32,629 bases of DNA from Planctomycetota bacterium (GTDB lineage: Bacteria; Planctomycetota; Phycisphaerae; Phycisphaerales; SM1A02). Made by a program: the position numbers and the translations under genes. Shown here in pieces: positions 1 to 7,529 of the stretch. The stretch is from the NCBI GenBank assembly GCA_003671025.1, contig QWPW01000036.1, positions 1 through 32,629 on the forward strand, in the 5' to 3' direction. Numbering within the stretch: the first letter of the stretch is position 1; each line of letters starts with the position of its first letter. Below the pieces are notes generated by a model. It made no database searches. It was not told where the DNA came from and worked only from the letters and a program-made list of their open reading frames with translations.

Positions 1-180
1 GGTTGGAATTGTGCCTGTCCCAAGTTGCCCTGTGCCTCGAAAGTGCCTGGCACATCGTTCCTCGCCGCGGTTGGAATTGTGCCTGTCCCAAGTCGGCCGA
101 ACCCTCTCGCAAATCGACCCACCGAACTGCCGGATGTGCCTGTCACAAATCGCTCAATGTGCCTGTCCCAAGTTGCCCTG
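1..180. repeat. Cluster of short direct repeats with core TGTGCCTGTCCCAAGT
   Basis: Three exact copies of the 16-base core start at positions 10, 78 and 158, and a variant (TGTGCCTGTCACAAAT) starts at 135. The copies at 1-25 and 69-93 are identical over 25 bases. The copies at 10-32 and 158-180 share 23 bases. A related inverted motif, GTGCCTGGCAC, lies at 43-53. Spacing is irregular (68, 57 and 23 bases), which argues against CRISPR. Small reading frames across the block are cysteine-rich translations of the repeat itself. TGCCTGtCcC/TGCCTGGCAC motifs are reminiscent of those flanking REP-associated tyrosine transposases. That link is from memory and no transposase is visible here, because the array runs off the window edge. 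Confidence 0.75.
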
Positions 181-183
181 CGC

Positions 184-212
184 TTGCCGCTGCGACTGAG
201 TCGCAATAAGAT
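184..212 (+). promoter_or_regulatory. Candidate promoter of the feo operon, possibly leaderless
   Basis: TTGCCG at 184-189 and TAAGAT at 207-212 are separated by 17 bases, each matching the sigma-70 consensus at 4 of 6 positions. Seven bases separate the -10 box from the feoA ATG, so the predicted transcription start falls on the start codon. No Fur-like box was recognised. Confidence 0.35.
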
Positions 213-219
213 CTAACCG

Positions 220-606
220 ATGACGCCTCGCCCGAACCTTCCTCAGCAGCCGCTGCGGTTGCCTTTGACGCAACTGAAACGCGGCGATCGTGCGCGCGTC
301 GAGTGGGATGCGGCGGCCACTCGAGCGGGCGCAATCTCGGACAACCAACTCAGTGATCAGGATCGCGAAGTTTTGCGCGCGATGGGTCTCGACGAGCTGT
401 GCGAATTCACGGTGTGCCGCGCGGGCGCGGGCGGACCATGCATCATTCAAGTTGATGCGATGCGATTGGGACTGTCACCGGATCTTGCGCGCCGCATCAT
501 GACGCGCCCATGCAACTGTCCCTCGACGGAGCGATGCGCAGCAGAGTCGAGCACGGCTGTTCCATCCACCACCTCGACTCCGTCACCACAGCCGCCGCTC
601 GCATGA
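220..606 (+). CDS. feoA: Ferrous iron transport protein A (FeoA)
   Basis: The 128-residue protein has a FeoA SH3-like core in residues 8-95. It opens with LTQLKRGDRARV, continues with LRAMGLDELCEFTV (the family's 'mGl..G..v.v' signature), and ends with a Pro-Cys-Ile-Ile-Gln-Val strand and a helix ending ARRIM. FeoA is a small cytosolic partner of the FeoB Fe(II) permease. At 128 residues it is longer than the usual 75-90. The extra C-terminal tail is rich in Ser, Thr and Pro and carries three cysteines (CNCPSTERC), function unknown. It lies 61 bp upstream of feoB on the same strand, so the two are probably co-transcribed. No Shine-Dalgarno precedes the ATG; a TAAGAT box seven bases upstream suggests a leaderless start. 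Confidence 0.85.
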   Translation: MTPRPNLPQQPLRLPLTQLKRGDRARVEWDAAATRAGAISDNQLSDQDREVLRAMGLDELCEFTVCRAGAGGPCIIQVDAMRLGLSPDLARRIMTRPCNCPSTERCAAESSTAVPSTTSTPSPQPPLA

Positions 607-624
607 ACAGCGTTGATGCAGAGA

Positions 625-640
625 CGCACATCGATGTGCG
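625..640. promoter_or_regulatory. Perfect 16-bp palindrome between feoA and feoB
   Basis: CGCACATCGATGTGCG is its own reverse complement and occupies the middle of the 61-bp feoA-feoB gap. It could be a protein-binding site or, in RNA, a 6-bp hairpin with a TCGA loop that tunes feoB translation. It does not resemble a Fur or DtxR box. One palindrome of this length is roughly what chance gives in 32 kb, so its placement is the main reason to list it. Confidence 0.4.
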
Positions 641-667
641 ACGCTTGAAGAACCCAATCATCGCGAT

Positions 668-2704
668 ATGTCTGACGCTCCAATGACAACTGTCGCGCCG
701 ATCGTTTCTTCTTCCGCGTCTCGCGTGGCGATGGTGGGAAATCCCAACGTCGGAAAAACTTCGCTGTTCAATCGGCTGTGCGGAGTGCGCGCGAAGACTG
801 CGAACTTTCCTGGCTCCACTGTGGACGCTCGCGTTGGCCGTTGCACCATCGGCGATGATGAACTCGAGTTCGTCGATCTTCCTGGCGTGTATGCGATCGA
901 CCTCGAACTTCCCGAGTCAAAGTTGTGTCGCGATTGTCTCGCGGGCAAACTCGCGGGTTGCACGCCGGATGCACTACTGGTGGTGATTGACGCGACCAAC
1001 CTCGCGCGCGGTCTGCGATTGTTTCGCTCGATCGCTGCAACGGGACGACCACTCGCGGTGGCGATCACCATGACGGACTTAGCGCGTGCGCGCGGACTTT
1101 CGCTCGATGCCACGCACCTCGCGGTTTCGCTTGGCGTTCCGTGCATCGAAGCAAATGGTCGCAGTGGAACGGGCATCGGTCCGCTCGTCGCAGGCATCGC
1201 CGCCGCGCGTGAAGCATCGCCACAGTTTCTCGCGGCGAGTCTCGCACCCACTTGGATCGACGACACCATCAGTGGCATCATCGGCGGTCCGCGCACGGTG
1301 GGTTCCGCAACCGATCGACTCACTGATCGACTCGACGCGGCGTTCACTCATCCGGTGATGGGCAGCATTGTGTTCGTGCTCGCGATGGCCATGTTGTTCG
1401 CCACGATTTACACACTCGCCGAACTTCCCATGAATCTCATCGAGAGTCTGTGCGCGTCGCTGGGATCGTTGGTGAGCAGCACGCTTCCGGCGGGTGACCT
1501 CACCGACATGCTCGTCGATGGAGTCATCGGCGGAGTCTCGGGCACCGTGATTTTTCTCCCGCAGATTTGCCTGCTGTTTTTCTTGCTCGCACTGCTCGAA
1601 GACACGGGATATCTCGCGCGCGCCGCGTTTGTCATGGATCGCATCATGTGTCGCTTCGGTTTGCCCGGCACCGCGTTTGTTCCGCTGCTCTCGAGTCACG
1701 CGTGCGCACTGCCGGGGATCATGAGCGCGCGTTTGATTCCTGATCGCAATGATCGTCTCGCCACCATTCTCGTCGCGCCATTCATGAGTTGCAGCGCGCG
1801 TGTTGGCGTCTATGTGCTGCTGGTCACGATTCTCTTTCCCGCATCGGGCTTCCTCGCGGGACTTGCCTTCGCTGGTTGTTACGCGCTCGGCGCGATCGCG
1901 GCGCTGGTCACTGCGGCAATTTTCCGCCACACGATTTTGCGTGGAAAGAGCCGACCGATGGTGCTCGAGCTGCCGCCCTACCGCGTCCCTGATTTGCGCG
2001 GCGCACTGCTTCTGACGTACGACCGCGCGATGGTGTTTCTCAAGAGCGCGGGCACGGTGATTCTCTCGATCTGCATCGTGATGTGGTGGATTTCTGCGTA
2101 TCCCAAGAGCGACGCGCCCGTCGAAGCAGTCGCGCTGAGCACGCGCGCGGTTGAGCTCACGCAGTTGAGCGAACTCGCAATCGACGACGTCGCGAAGACC
2201 GCGTACACGGACGAAGCGGAAAGCCTCGACGCGCAAGCAGAAGTTCTCACCGCGCGTCATCAACAACAGAACTCATTCGCGGGAATCATCGGCGCTGCGG
2301 TGCAACCAGTGTTCGCGCCGCTGGGGCTTGATGATCGCTTGACCGTCGCGGTGATGACGAGTTTTCTCGCGCGCGAAGTTTTTCGCAGCACGATGACAGT
2401 GCTCGTGGGCAGCGGAGATTCCGACGACGATCGAAAAGTCGCCGACGATCTCGCACTCGCCACGCGCGCCGATGGCAGCAAACTTTTCGACGCGCCCACC
2501 AGCGCATCGTTGCTCGTGTTTTATGTACTCGCGATGCAATGCTTGCCCACCCTCGCCGTGACTCGTCGCGAAACGGGGTCGTGGAAATGGGCTGCGCTGC
2601 AGTTCGGATGGATGTCACTCGTCGCCTATGCGTTGGCGTGGGCGACGTATGAACTCGTGAGCGCAAGTACGGACATTGCGATTCAGAGCGCAGGTGCGTT
2701 GTGA
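668..2704 (+). CDS. feoB: Ferrous iron transport GTPase/permease FeoB
   Basis: This 678-residue inner-membrane Fe(II) transporter has an N-terminal G domain and a C-terminal permease core. G1 is GNPNVGKT (24-31), G2 is around T51 (PGST), and G3 is DLPG (70-73). The position of G4 reads TMTD (134-137) where NxxD is usual, so the base-contacting Asn is Thr. The permease shows the first Gate motif (FLPQICLLFFLLALLEDTGY), then HACALPGIM in place of the usual GCxVP loop, then PFMSCSARVGVY, and near the end a conserved Cys (AMQCLP) and RRETGSWKW. A charged insertion of about 50 residues lies between transmembrane segments. The stop overlaps the start of the next gene by one base. Family identity is secure; the G4 change is directly visible in the codon ACC. 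Confidence 0.95.
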   Translation: MSDAPMTTVAPIVSSSASRVAMVGNPNVGKTSLFNRLCGVRAKTANFPGSTVDARVGRCTIGDDELEFVDLPGVYAIDLELPESKLCRDCLAGKLAGCTPDALLVVIDATNLARGLRLFRSIAATGRPLAVAITMTDLARARGLSLDATHLAVSLGVPCIEANGRSGTGIGPLVAGIAAAREASPQFLAASLAPTWIDDTISGIIGGPRTVGSATDRLTDRLDAAFTHPVMGSIVFVLAMAMLFATIYTLAELPMNLIESLCASLGSLVSSTLPAGDLTDMLVDGVIGGVSGTVIFLPQICLLFFLLALLEDTGYLARAAFVMDRIMCRFGLPGTAFVPLLSSHACALPGIMSARLIPDRNDRLATILVAPFMSCSARVGVYVLLVTILFPASGFLAGLAFAGCYALGAIAALVTAAIFRHTILRGKSRPMVLELPPYRVPDLRGALLLTYDRAMVFLKSAGTVILSICIVMWWISAYPKSDAPVEAVALSTRAVELTQLSELAIDDVAKTAYTDEAESLDAQAEVLTARHQQQNSFAGIIGAAVQPVFAPLGLDDRLTVAVMTSFLAREVFRSTMTVLVGSGDSDDDRKVADDLALATRADGSKLFDAPTSASLLVFYVLAMQCLPTLAVTRRETGSWKWAALQFGWMSLVAYALAWATYELVSASTDIAIQSAGAL

Positions 2705-2967
2705 TGAACAACGCGCGCCTCATCACGAGCGACTTCACGGGCGTCTTCACGTGGCAACTCGCCGCGTTGCCGCTGAATGAGTGGCAGTTTTGGCTCACGA
2801 CGACGATCGCGGCTGCGGCCGTGTTCGCCGTGATTCGCCCTTTTTTGCCCGCGCAACGCAAGAAAAAAACCAACTGTCCAGGCTGCCCTAGTGGTGAGAG
2901 TGCGCACGCTGCGAAGCGCCCCAAACGCGTCGACCTCACCATCGAAGGCAAGCACACGCGACGCTGA
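2704..2967 (+). CDS. Small FeoB-associated Cys-containing membrane protein
   Basis: The 87-residue protein has one hydrophobic segment (about residues 25-48, WQFWLTTTIAAAAVFAVIRP) followed by a basic stretch (QRKKKTNC) and a CPGCPSG motif. A single membrane helix followed by a CxxC-type cysteine cluster downstream of feoB is the pattern of FeoB-associated Cys-rich membrane proteins. The ATG shares its A with the feoB TGA stop, so translation is probably coupled; an alternative in-frame GTG lies one codon earlier at 2701. The basic C-terminal 30 residues look unstructured. Its role in Fe(II) transport is inferred from position and motif only. Confidence 0.7.
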   Translation: MNNARLITSDFTGVFTWQLAALPLNEWQFWLTTTIAAAAVFAVIRPFLPAQRKKKTNCPGCPSGESAHAAKRPKRVDLTIEGKHTRR

Positions 2968-3016
2968 CACGCGACGCTCGCGCGCTGCGCACGCGTTGAG
3001 CACGCGACGAATCTGC

Positions 3017-3043
3017 TTGCAAACGAACTCATGCTTGTACAGT
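3017..3043 (+). promoter_or_regulatory. Candidate promoter of the FN3/dockerin protein gene
   Basis: TTGCAA (3017-3022) and TACAGT (3038-3043) are 15 bases apart. TACAGT lies six bases before the ATG at 3050, the same TANNNT spacing seen at several other genes here. There is no Shine-Dalgarno. The short spacer makes the -35 assignment weak. Confidence 0.35.
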
Positions 3044-3049
3044 GCGTTC

Positions 3050-6000
3050 ATGCTCCGTATGAACGACGCGCACTCCATGATTTCAGCACTCAGCAGCAAC
3101 ACGACGCGCATGACGAAGCTCGTCGCGCCGCTATGCGCAAGGTTTGTCGCGACAATCGTCGTAGCGCTCATGTCACTAAACATGACGAGCCTCACGAACG
3201 CGCAAGTCTTCTCTGACGACTTCGGCGACGGCGCTGTCGGAGCCTATTGGCAAAAAGTTTCGGCGGCACCGAGCATCTCGATCAAGGAGAACGGTGGACG
3301 ACTCGAGTTCTCCGCGACGGCGTCGGCGTCGCTCACCAACGAATCCTTCGCGGGCTACTACGCGAAGGGTTGGTCGATTCGAACCACCAACGATTTCTTC
3401 ATGCGCGTGCAAGTGAACAGCGAACCCAACTCGGTGGGAACCACGCTCGGTTCCACCCACGGCATCGCGATCGGGCTCTCACAGTCGGGCACCCCGCCCA
3501 CTGCTGCAGGATTTCCTGTGGGCGGCGCGGTGATTTCTGTGGGCGCGCTGCGCGCTTCGGCAACGGTGAACGATCGCACGATCGACGCCAAGCGATACAC
3601 CGCGCTTTCCAGCGTAAACCTCTGGCCACGGCTCTACGCGTTTCCCGATGAGCCGTTTTTCTTTTACAACAGCATCGGCGGCGCGTGGGTTCTTGACCTC
3701 ACCTACACCGCAACGATTTTTCTCAGCTACAGCAGGACCACGGACACGCTGTATTTCAGCGCGATTGGTTTCGGCGATCCCGAGGCGTTGTTCATCACCA
3801 ACCTCACGCAAGGGCAGCACTATCCGGTTGCGCTCTCGCTCGGCGGATTTGCCAAGACTCCCGCAGCACTCTCGGGAAGCAATGCATGGCTCGACACGCT
3901 GCGCGTTGAAAGTGGTGTTGTCGACACGGCTCCCGCGAATGTCGCTGCGACTGATGGAACGCTCGCCAACAAAGTGCGCGTGACCTGGGGCGCTGCACAA
4001 AACGCTGTGGGCTACAAAGTACTGCGTCAGGCCGCTGGCGGCGATCTGGTGCAGCTCGCGCAGTTGCCCGCGGGCACCGTTGCACACGATGACACCACTG
4101 CACTTGCGCTCACCGACTACACCTATTTTGTGCGCACGGTCAACGCCAATGGCGATGGCTTCGAAGCGAGCGATGCAGGTTGGCGTAACGTCGAAACGCC
4201 GACGGGCGTGACCGCATCCGATTCAACGTACTCCGACAAAGTGCTCGTGTCATGGACCGCGGTCACCAACGCAGTTGGATACAGCGTGTGGCGCGGCATC
4301 GGCACGGCTGCACCAACCCTCATCGGTTCAGTGAGTGGCAGTGCGACCGTCACCTACGACGACACCTCCGCCGTCGCGGGAACGGTTTACACCTACGGCG
4401 TGAAGGCTGTGACCGCGCTCGGTTCGACAGTACTTTCTGCGACCGACACTGGTGCGCGCGCGCCCGCGGCACCGAGCGGAGTCACGGCCACGCAAGGCAC
4501 GGTGGCAAACAAAGTTCGCATCGACTGGACGCCGGCATCGGGTGCGACGGGATACAAGATTCATCGCGCCGTTGAAGGCGGCTCTGCGACATTGCTCACG
4601 ACAGTGAGTGGTGGAACGACCGCGGCGTTCAGCGATCTCACAGCGACGGCGCTGGTGATCTATTCGTACACCGTCAAGACCATGACCCTTGCGGGCGATA
4701 GTCCGTCGAGCAGCATCGCCACTGGTTGGCGCAACGCGCCGGCGCCCAAAAATGTGCTCGCTACCGCAGGAACAAGCACGACTGATGTCACGGTGCAGTG
4801 GACGACGCAAGCGGCGCTCACGGGTTACATCGTCAAACGCCAGCAAGGTGCGAATCCCATCGAGACTCTCGCGACGCTCGGTGCAGTCGGCTCCTACGTC
4901 GACAGTTCCGCAGTGGCGTTGACCAACTACAGCTACACCATCGTTGGTCTGCATGACGTTGCGACGGGAATGACCAACTCCAGCACCGCGTCGATTGGTT
5001 GGCGCAACATTGATGCGCCGACCATCACTGCGGCGAGCGACGGCGAGTACTCCAACAAAGTGCGTGTGACATGGGGAGCCCTCGCGCAAGCAACGGGCTA
5101 CACCGTGTGGCGTTCATTGGCTTCGGGCGGAACTCCTACGCAAATCGCCACCGTCACTGACGGTGCAACTGAAGTGTTCAACGACACCACCGCAATCATC
5201 GGCATCTCGTATCTCTATCAAGTGCGCGCGGTGCACGCGCTTGGTTCCACCGCGCTGAGTGTCGGCGAAACTGGTTGGCGCAACGCTGCCGCACCGACAA
5301 CGGTGCTCGCAGGTGATGGCACGTTTGCCAACAAGGTCGTCGTGACGTGGGTCGCCTCTGCGGGCGCCACGGGTTACAAGATTTATCGCGCGCTCGGAAG
5401 CGACCCCGCAGTCGCCATTGGGACGGTGAGTGGCGCGACGATTGCGACGTTCAGTGACACCACGGTTCCGCGCGCCGTTGCATACATCTACACCGTCGCC
5501 GCGACGACCGTTCCTGGTGAGAGCACGCGTACCGTCGGCGATTCTGGTTGGCGCACGCCTGCGGTTCCTGCGGCAGTCGCTGCGAGCGCGGGCACGTACA
5601 GCGATCGCGTCACCATTTCGTGGAGTGCCGCAGATAGTGCTGCGGGATACAAAGTGTTTCGACAAATCGGTGCCGCAGCGGCGACGCTAATAGGCACCAT
5701 CGTTGACGCGGGCACCACGTCATTTAACGACACCACTGTCGCGACGTTGACCAACGCCAACTACACAGTGAAGTCAACGTGCGCACTCGGCGCGAGTACC
5801 TCAAGCGTGGCCAGTGTCGGTTGGCGCAATGTCGCCGCTCCGATGAATGTCCTCGCCAGCGATGGCCTGTACACCAACAAGGTGCGCATCACGTGGTCGA
5901 GCGTTGCCGCGGCGACCTCGTACAAAGTCACGCGACAAATCGGCGAACTCCCGCCCGTTGTCATCGCGACTGTGGCGAGTTCAGCGTTGGCCTTCAACGA

Positions 6001-6631
6001 CAGCACGATTGCGGTAGATGTGATTGGTTCGTACACCGTGCAAGCGCTGCATGCGCTCGGCGCGACCGCGCAGAGCATGGCCGACACTGGCTTCCGCGCC
6101 ACTGCGCTTGCGGGCGGAATGCCGATTCCTCCATCGGATGATCCGAGCGAAGGCGCCAACGGCAAACCGAATGATCCATCAGATGGCGAGGGCCACGGCG
6201 CGCCAGTTGATGGAGATGCCGAGCACGATGATGCATCGACGGATGACTCGGTTGATGACTCCGTTGATGACGCACTCGACATCGATCTCGAGAACTACGC
6301 GCTCTCTTGCGAGTTGATTCACGCGCGCATCGACGCGTCGATTGCAGCGTTGTTCGATCAAGCAGATGCGGACTCGACTCTCGCGGCGCAACAACTCGCG
6401 GCGTTGCTGGTCGTTCCTGATCCGATTGATGATGCCTTCACGCAATCAGCGGCATGCGCCATGCTTTGCGGCGATGTCGATTGCGACGGCGCGATCACCG
6501 AGCAAGACTTCTCGCGCTTCATGGAAGCGTGGATCAATGATGACATGGTGCACGGCGACATCACCCGCGACGGACGCATCGATGCGTTCGATCTCGCTCT
6601 GGTGCTTGATGCACTGCTGCGCGACGCTTGA
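3050..6631 (+). CDS. Secreted protein with eight FN3-like repeats and a C-terminal dockerin-like domain
   Basis: A 1193-residue exported protein. A signal peptide is clear around residues 21-50 (MTKLVAPLCARF then a hydrophobic run ending LTNA, mature end QVFSDDF). Residues about 51-290 form a beta-rich domain (FSDDFGDG, GYYAKGWSI, AIGLSQSG) that could be a concanavalin-type lectin fold. Residues about 295-1021 are eight FN3-like repeats of about 91 residues, each with a VxWxxxxxATGYKVxR strand, a YTVxA strand and ending GWRNxxAP. An acidic linker (DDASTDDSVDDSVDD) follows. The last 54 residues are a type I dockerin-like pair (GDVDCDG, GDITRDG). The role is probably cell-surface adhesion or assembly; no catalytic domain is visible. 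Start 3050 follows the TANNNT spacing; 3110 is an alternative with a more classical signal peptide. Confidence 0.85.
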   Translation: MLRMNDAHSMISALSSNTTRMTKLVAPLCARFVATIVVALMSLNMTSLTNAQVFSDDFGDGAVGAYWQKVSAAPSISIKENGGRLEFSATASASLTNESFAGYYAKGWSIRTTNDFFMRVQVNSEPNSVGTTLGSTHGIAIGLSQSGTPPTAAGFPVGGAVISVGALRASATVNDRTIDAKRYTALSSVNLWPRLYAFPDEPFFFYNSIGGAWVLDLTYTATIFLSYSRTTDTLYFSAIGFGDPEALFITNLTQGQHYPVALSLGGFAKTPAALSGSNAWLDTLRVESGVVDTAPANVAATDGTLANKVRVTWGAAQNAVGYKVLRQAAGGDLVQLAQLPAGTVAHDDTTALALTDYTYFVRTVNANGDGFEASDAGWRNVETPTGVTASDSTYSDKVLVSWTAVTNAVGYSVWRGIGTAAPTLIGSVSGSATVTYDDTSAVAGTVYTYGVKAVTALGSTVLSATDTGARAPAAPSGVTATQGTVANKVRIDWTPASGATGYKIHRAVEGGSATLLTTVSGGTTAAFSDLTATALVIYSYTVKTMTLAGDSPSSSIATGWRNAPAPKNVLATAGTSTTDVTVQWTTQAALTGYIVKRQQGANPIETLATLGAVGSYVDSSAVALTNYSYTIVGLHDVATGMTNSSTASIGWRNIDAPTITAASDGEYSNKVRVTWGALAQATGYTVWRSLASGGTPTQIATVTDGATEVFNDTTAIIGISYLYQVRAVHALGSTALSVGETGWRNAAAPTTVLAGDGTFANKVVVTWVASAGATGYKIYRALGSDPAVAIGTVSGATIATFSDTTVPRAVAYIYTVAATTVPGESTRTVGDSGWRTPAVPAAVAASAGTYSDRVTISWSAADSAAGYKVFRQIGAAAATLIGTIVDAGTTSFNDTTVATLTNANYTVKSTCALGASTSSVASVGWRNVAAPMNVLASDGLYTNKVRITWSSVAAATSYKVTRQIGELPPVVIATVASSALAFNDSTIAVDVIGSYTVQALHALGATAQSMADTGFRATALAGGMPIPPSDDPSEGANGKPNDPSDGEGHGAPVDGDAEHDDASTDDSVDDSVDDALDIDLENYALSCELIHARIDASIAALFDQADADSTLAAQQLAALLVVPDPIDDAFTQSAACAMLCGDVDCDGAITEQDFSRFMEAWINDDMVHGDITRDGRIDAFDLALVLDALLRDA
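3931..6114 (+). repeat. Eight tandem FN3-coding repeats, period about 273 bp
   Basis: Eight diverged copies of a unit of about 91 codons. The most conserved DNA is the boundary GGTTGGCGCAAC, seen with small changes near 4180, 4724, 4996, 5275, 5547 and 5819. Copies differ enough at the DNA level that the array is old, but the near-constant length suggests expansion by unequal recombination. Confidence 0.8.
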
Positions 6632-6646
6632 TTAGAGCGCGACGCG

Positions 6647-7432
6647 CTAGAACCGCAGATGCGCCGCGCGATCGGCCGGCGGCGCGATGCTCAAGATCGC
6701 GCGCGCGAGTGCGAGGTCGTCGGTTGAAGTGATCTTGATGTTGCGCGGATCACCTTCGACGACCAACACCGTTTCGCCGAAGCGTTCCATAACGCTCGCG
6801 TCATCCGTTGTTCCCAGCAAATTCACCGACGCGTAGGCCTTGCGCAAGAGCGCTGCGTCGAAGACTTGCGGAGTTTGCACGGCGACAAGATTTTCGCGCG
6901 AGACCGTTTCAGTCACGCGTCGCCCCGTCGTCGATGCCTTTCCCAGATCGCCCAAGATGAGGTCCGCCACGGCGTCATCTTCGGTGGCGCTGAAGGACGC
7001 GTCACTCACGCGCTTGAGCGTGTCGCGCACCGGAACTCCTGGCACCACCGCGCTCGCCACACACGCCGCCGCGAAAACGCGATCGAGCAACTCGTTGCCC
7101 ACGCAAGGACGCGCGCCATCGTGCACCGCAACATGAGTGATGTCTGCAGGAAGCTCGGCCAACGCGCGCTGAATCGATTCCCATCGCTCGATGCGTCCGC
7201 CTTCAACGATGCGCGCGCCGTTGAATCCCAGCGACGCGCCGAAGCGCTGGCGAAATCCTTCGAGATCATCCGGTGGCGCCGCAACCACGATGGCCACGAC
7301 CTCGTCGCGTTTGGTAAACGCTTCGACGCTGCGCAGCAGCACTGCGCGTCCACCGAGATCCTGCGAGAGCTTGTCGCCCTCACCAAATCGAGTGCTGCGT
7401 CCCGCTGCGGCGATGATGACTCCGATGCGCAT
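6647..7432 (-). CDS. ispD: 2-C-methyl-D-erythritol 4-phosphate cytidylyltransferase (IspD)
   Basis: The 261-residue cytosolic enzyme joins MEP to CTP to give CDP-methylerythritol, the third step of the non-mevalonate isoprenoid pathway. Residues 8-21 carry the nucleotide-binding motif AAAGRSTRFG...K, with Arg15 and Lys21 matching the catalytic Arg and Lys of the family. The metal-site motif VHDGARP, the late QTPQVF motif and GTTDDAS are all present. It is a little longer than the typical 230 residues. Start 7432 was chosen because MRIGVIIAAAG is the normal family N-terminus and a TACTAT box lies eight bases upstream; a longer frame up to 7477 adds 15 residues without support. IspF is not adjacent. 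The gene converges on the FN3/dockerin gene with 15 bp between stops. Confidence 0.95.
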   Translation of the reverse strand: MRIGVIIAAAGRSTRFGEGDKLSQDLGGRAVLLRSVEAFTKRDEVVAIVVAAPPDDLEGFRQRFGASLGFNGARIVEGGRIERWESIQRALAELPADITHVAVHDGARPCVGNELLDRVFAAACVASAVVPGVPVRDTLKRVSDASFSATEDDAVADLILGDLGKASTTGRRVTETVSRENLVAVQTPQVFDAALLRKAYASVNLLGTTDDASVMERFGETVLVVEGDPRNIKITSTDDLALARAILSIAPPADRAAHLRF

Positions 7433-7440
7433 AGCGCGAA

Positions 7441-7446
7441 ATAGTA
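7441..7446 (-). promoter_or_regulatory. -10 box of ispD, likely leaderless
   Basis: On the minus strand TACTAT is followed by eight bases and the ispD ATG. No Shine-Dalgarno and no good -35 are present. Confidence 0.4.
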
Positions 7447-7529
7447 ACCACCACGCGCGCGCGGTTTCGTTGGCCATTCCAGTGGCGATTGAGTTGATGG
7501 TCTAAGAACGAATCAATCGCGCTCGGCCG

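Noticed and set aside
1-180. CRISPR array
   Set aside because: Repeat units are short, spacing is irregular (68, 57 and 23 bases) and no cas gene is near.
3-216. Three overlapping plus-strand ORFs of 62-68 codons
   Set aside because: They are translations of the short direct repeats in three frames, Cys- and Pro-rich, with no conserved character.
1079-2266. 395-codon minus-strand ORF inside feoB
   Set aside because: It is an Arg/His-rich antisense shadow of an unmistakable feoB.
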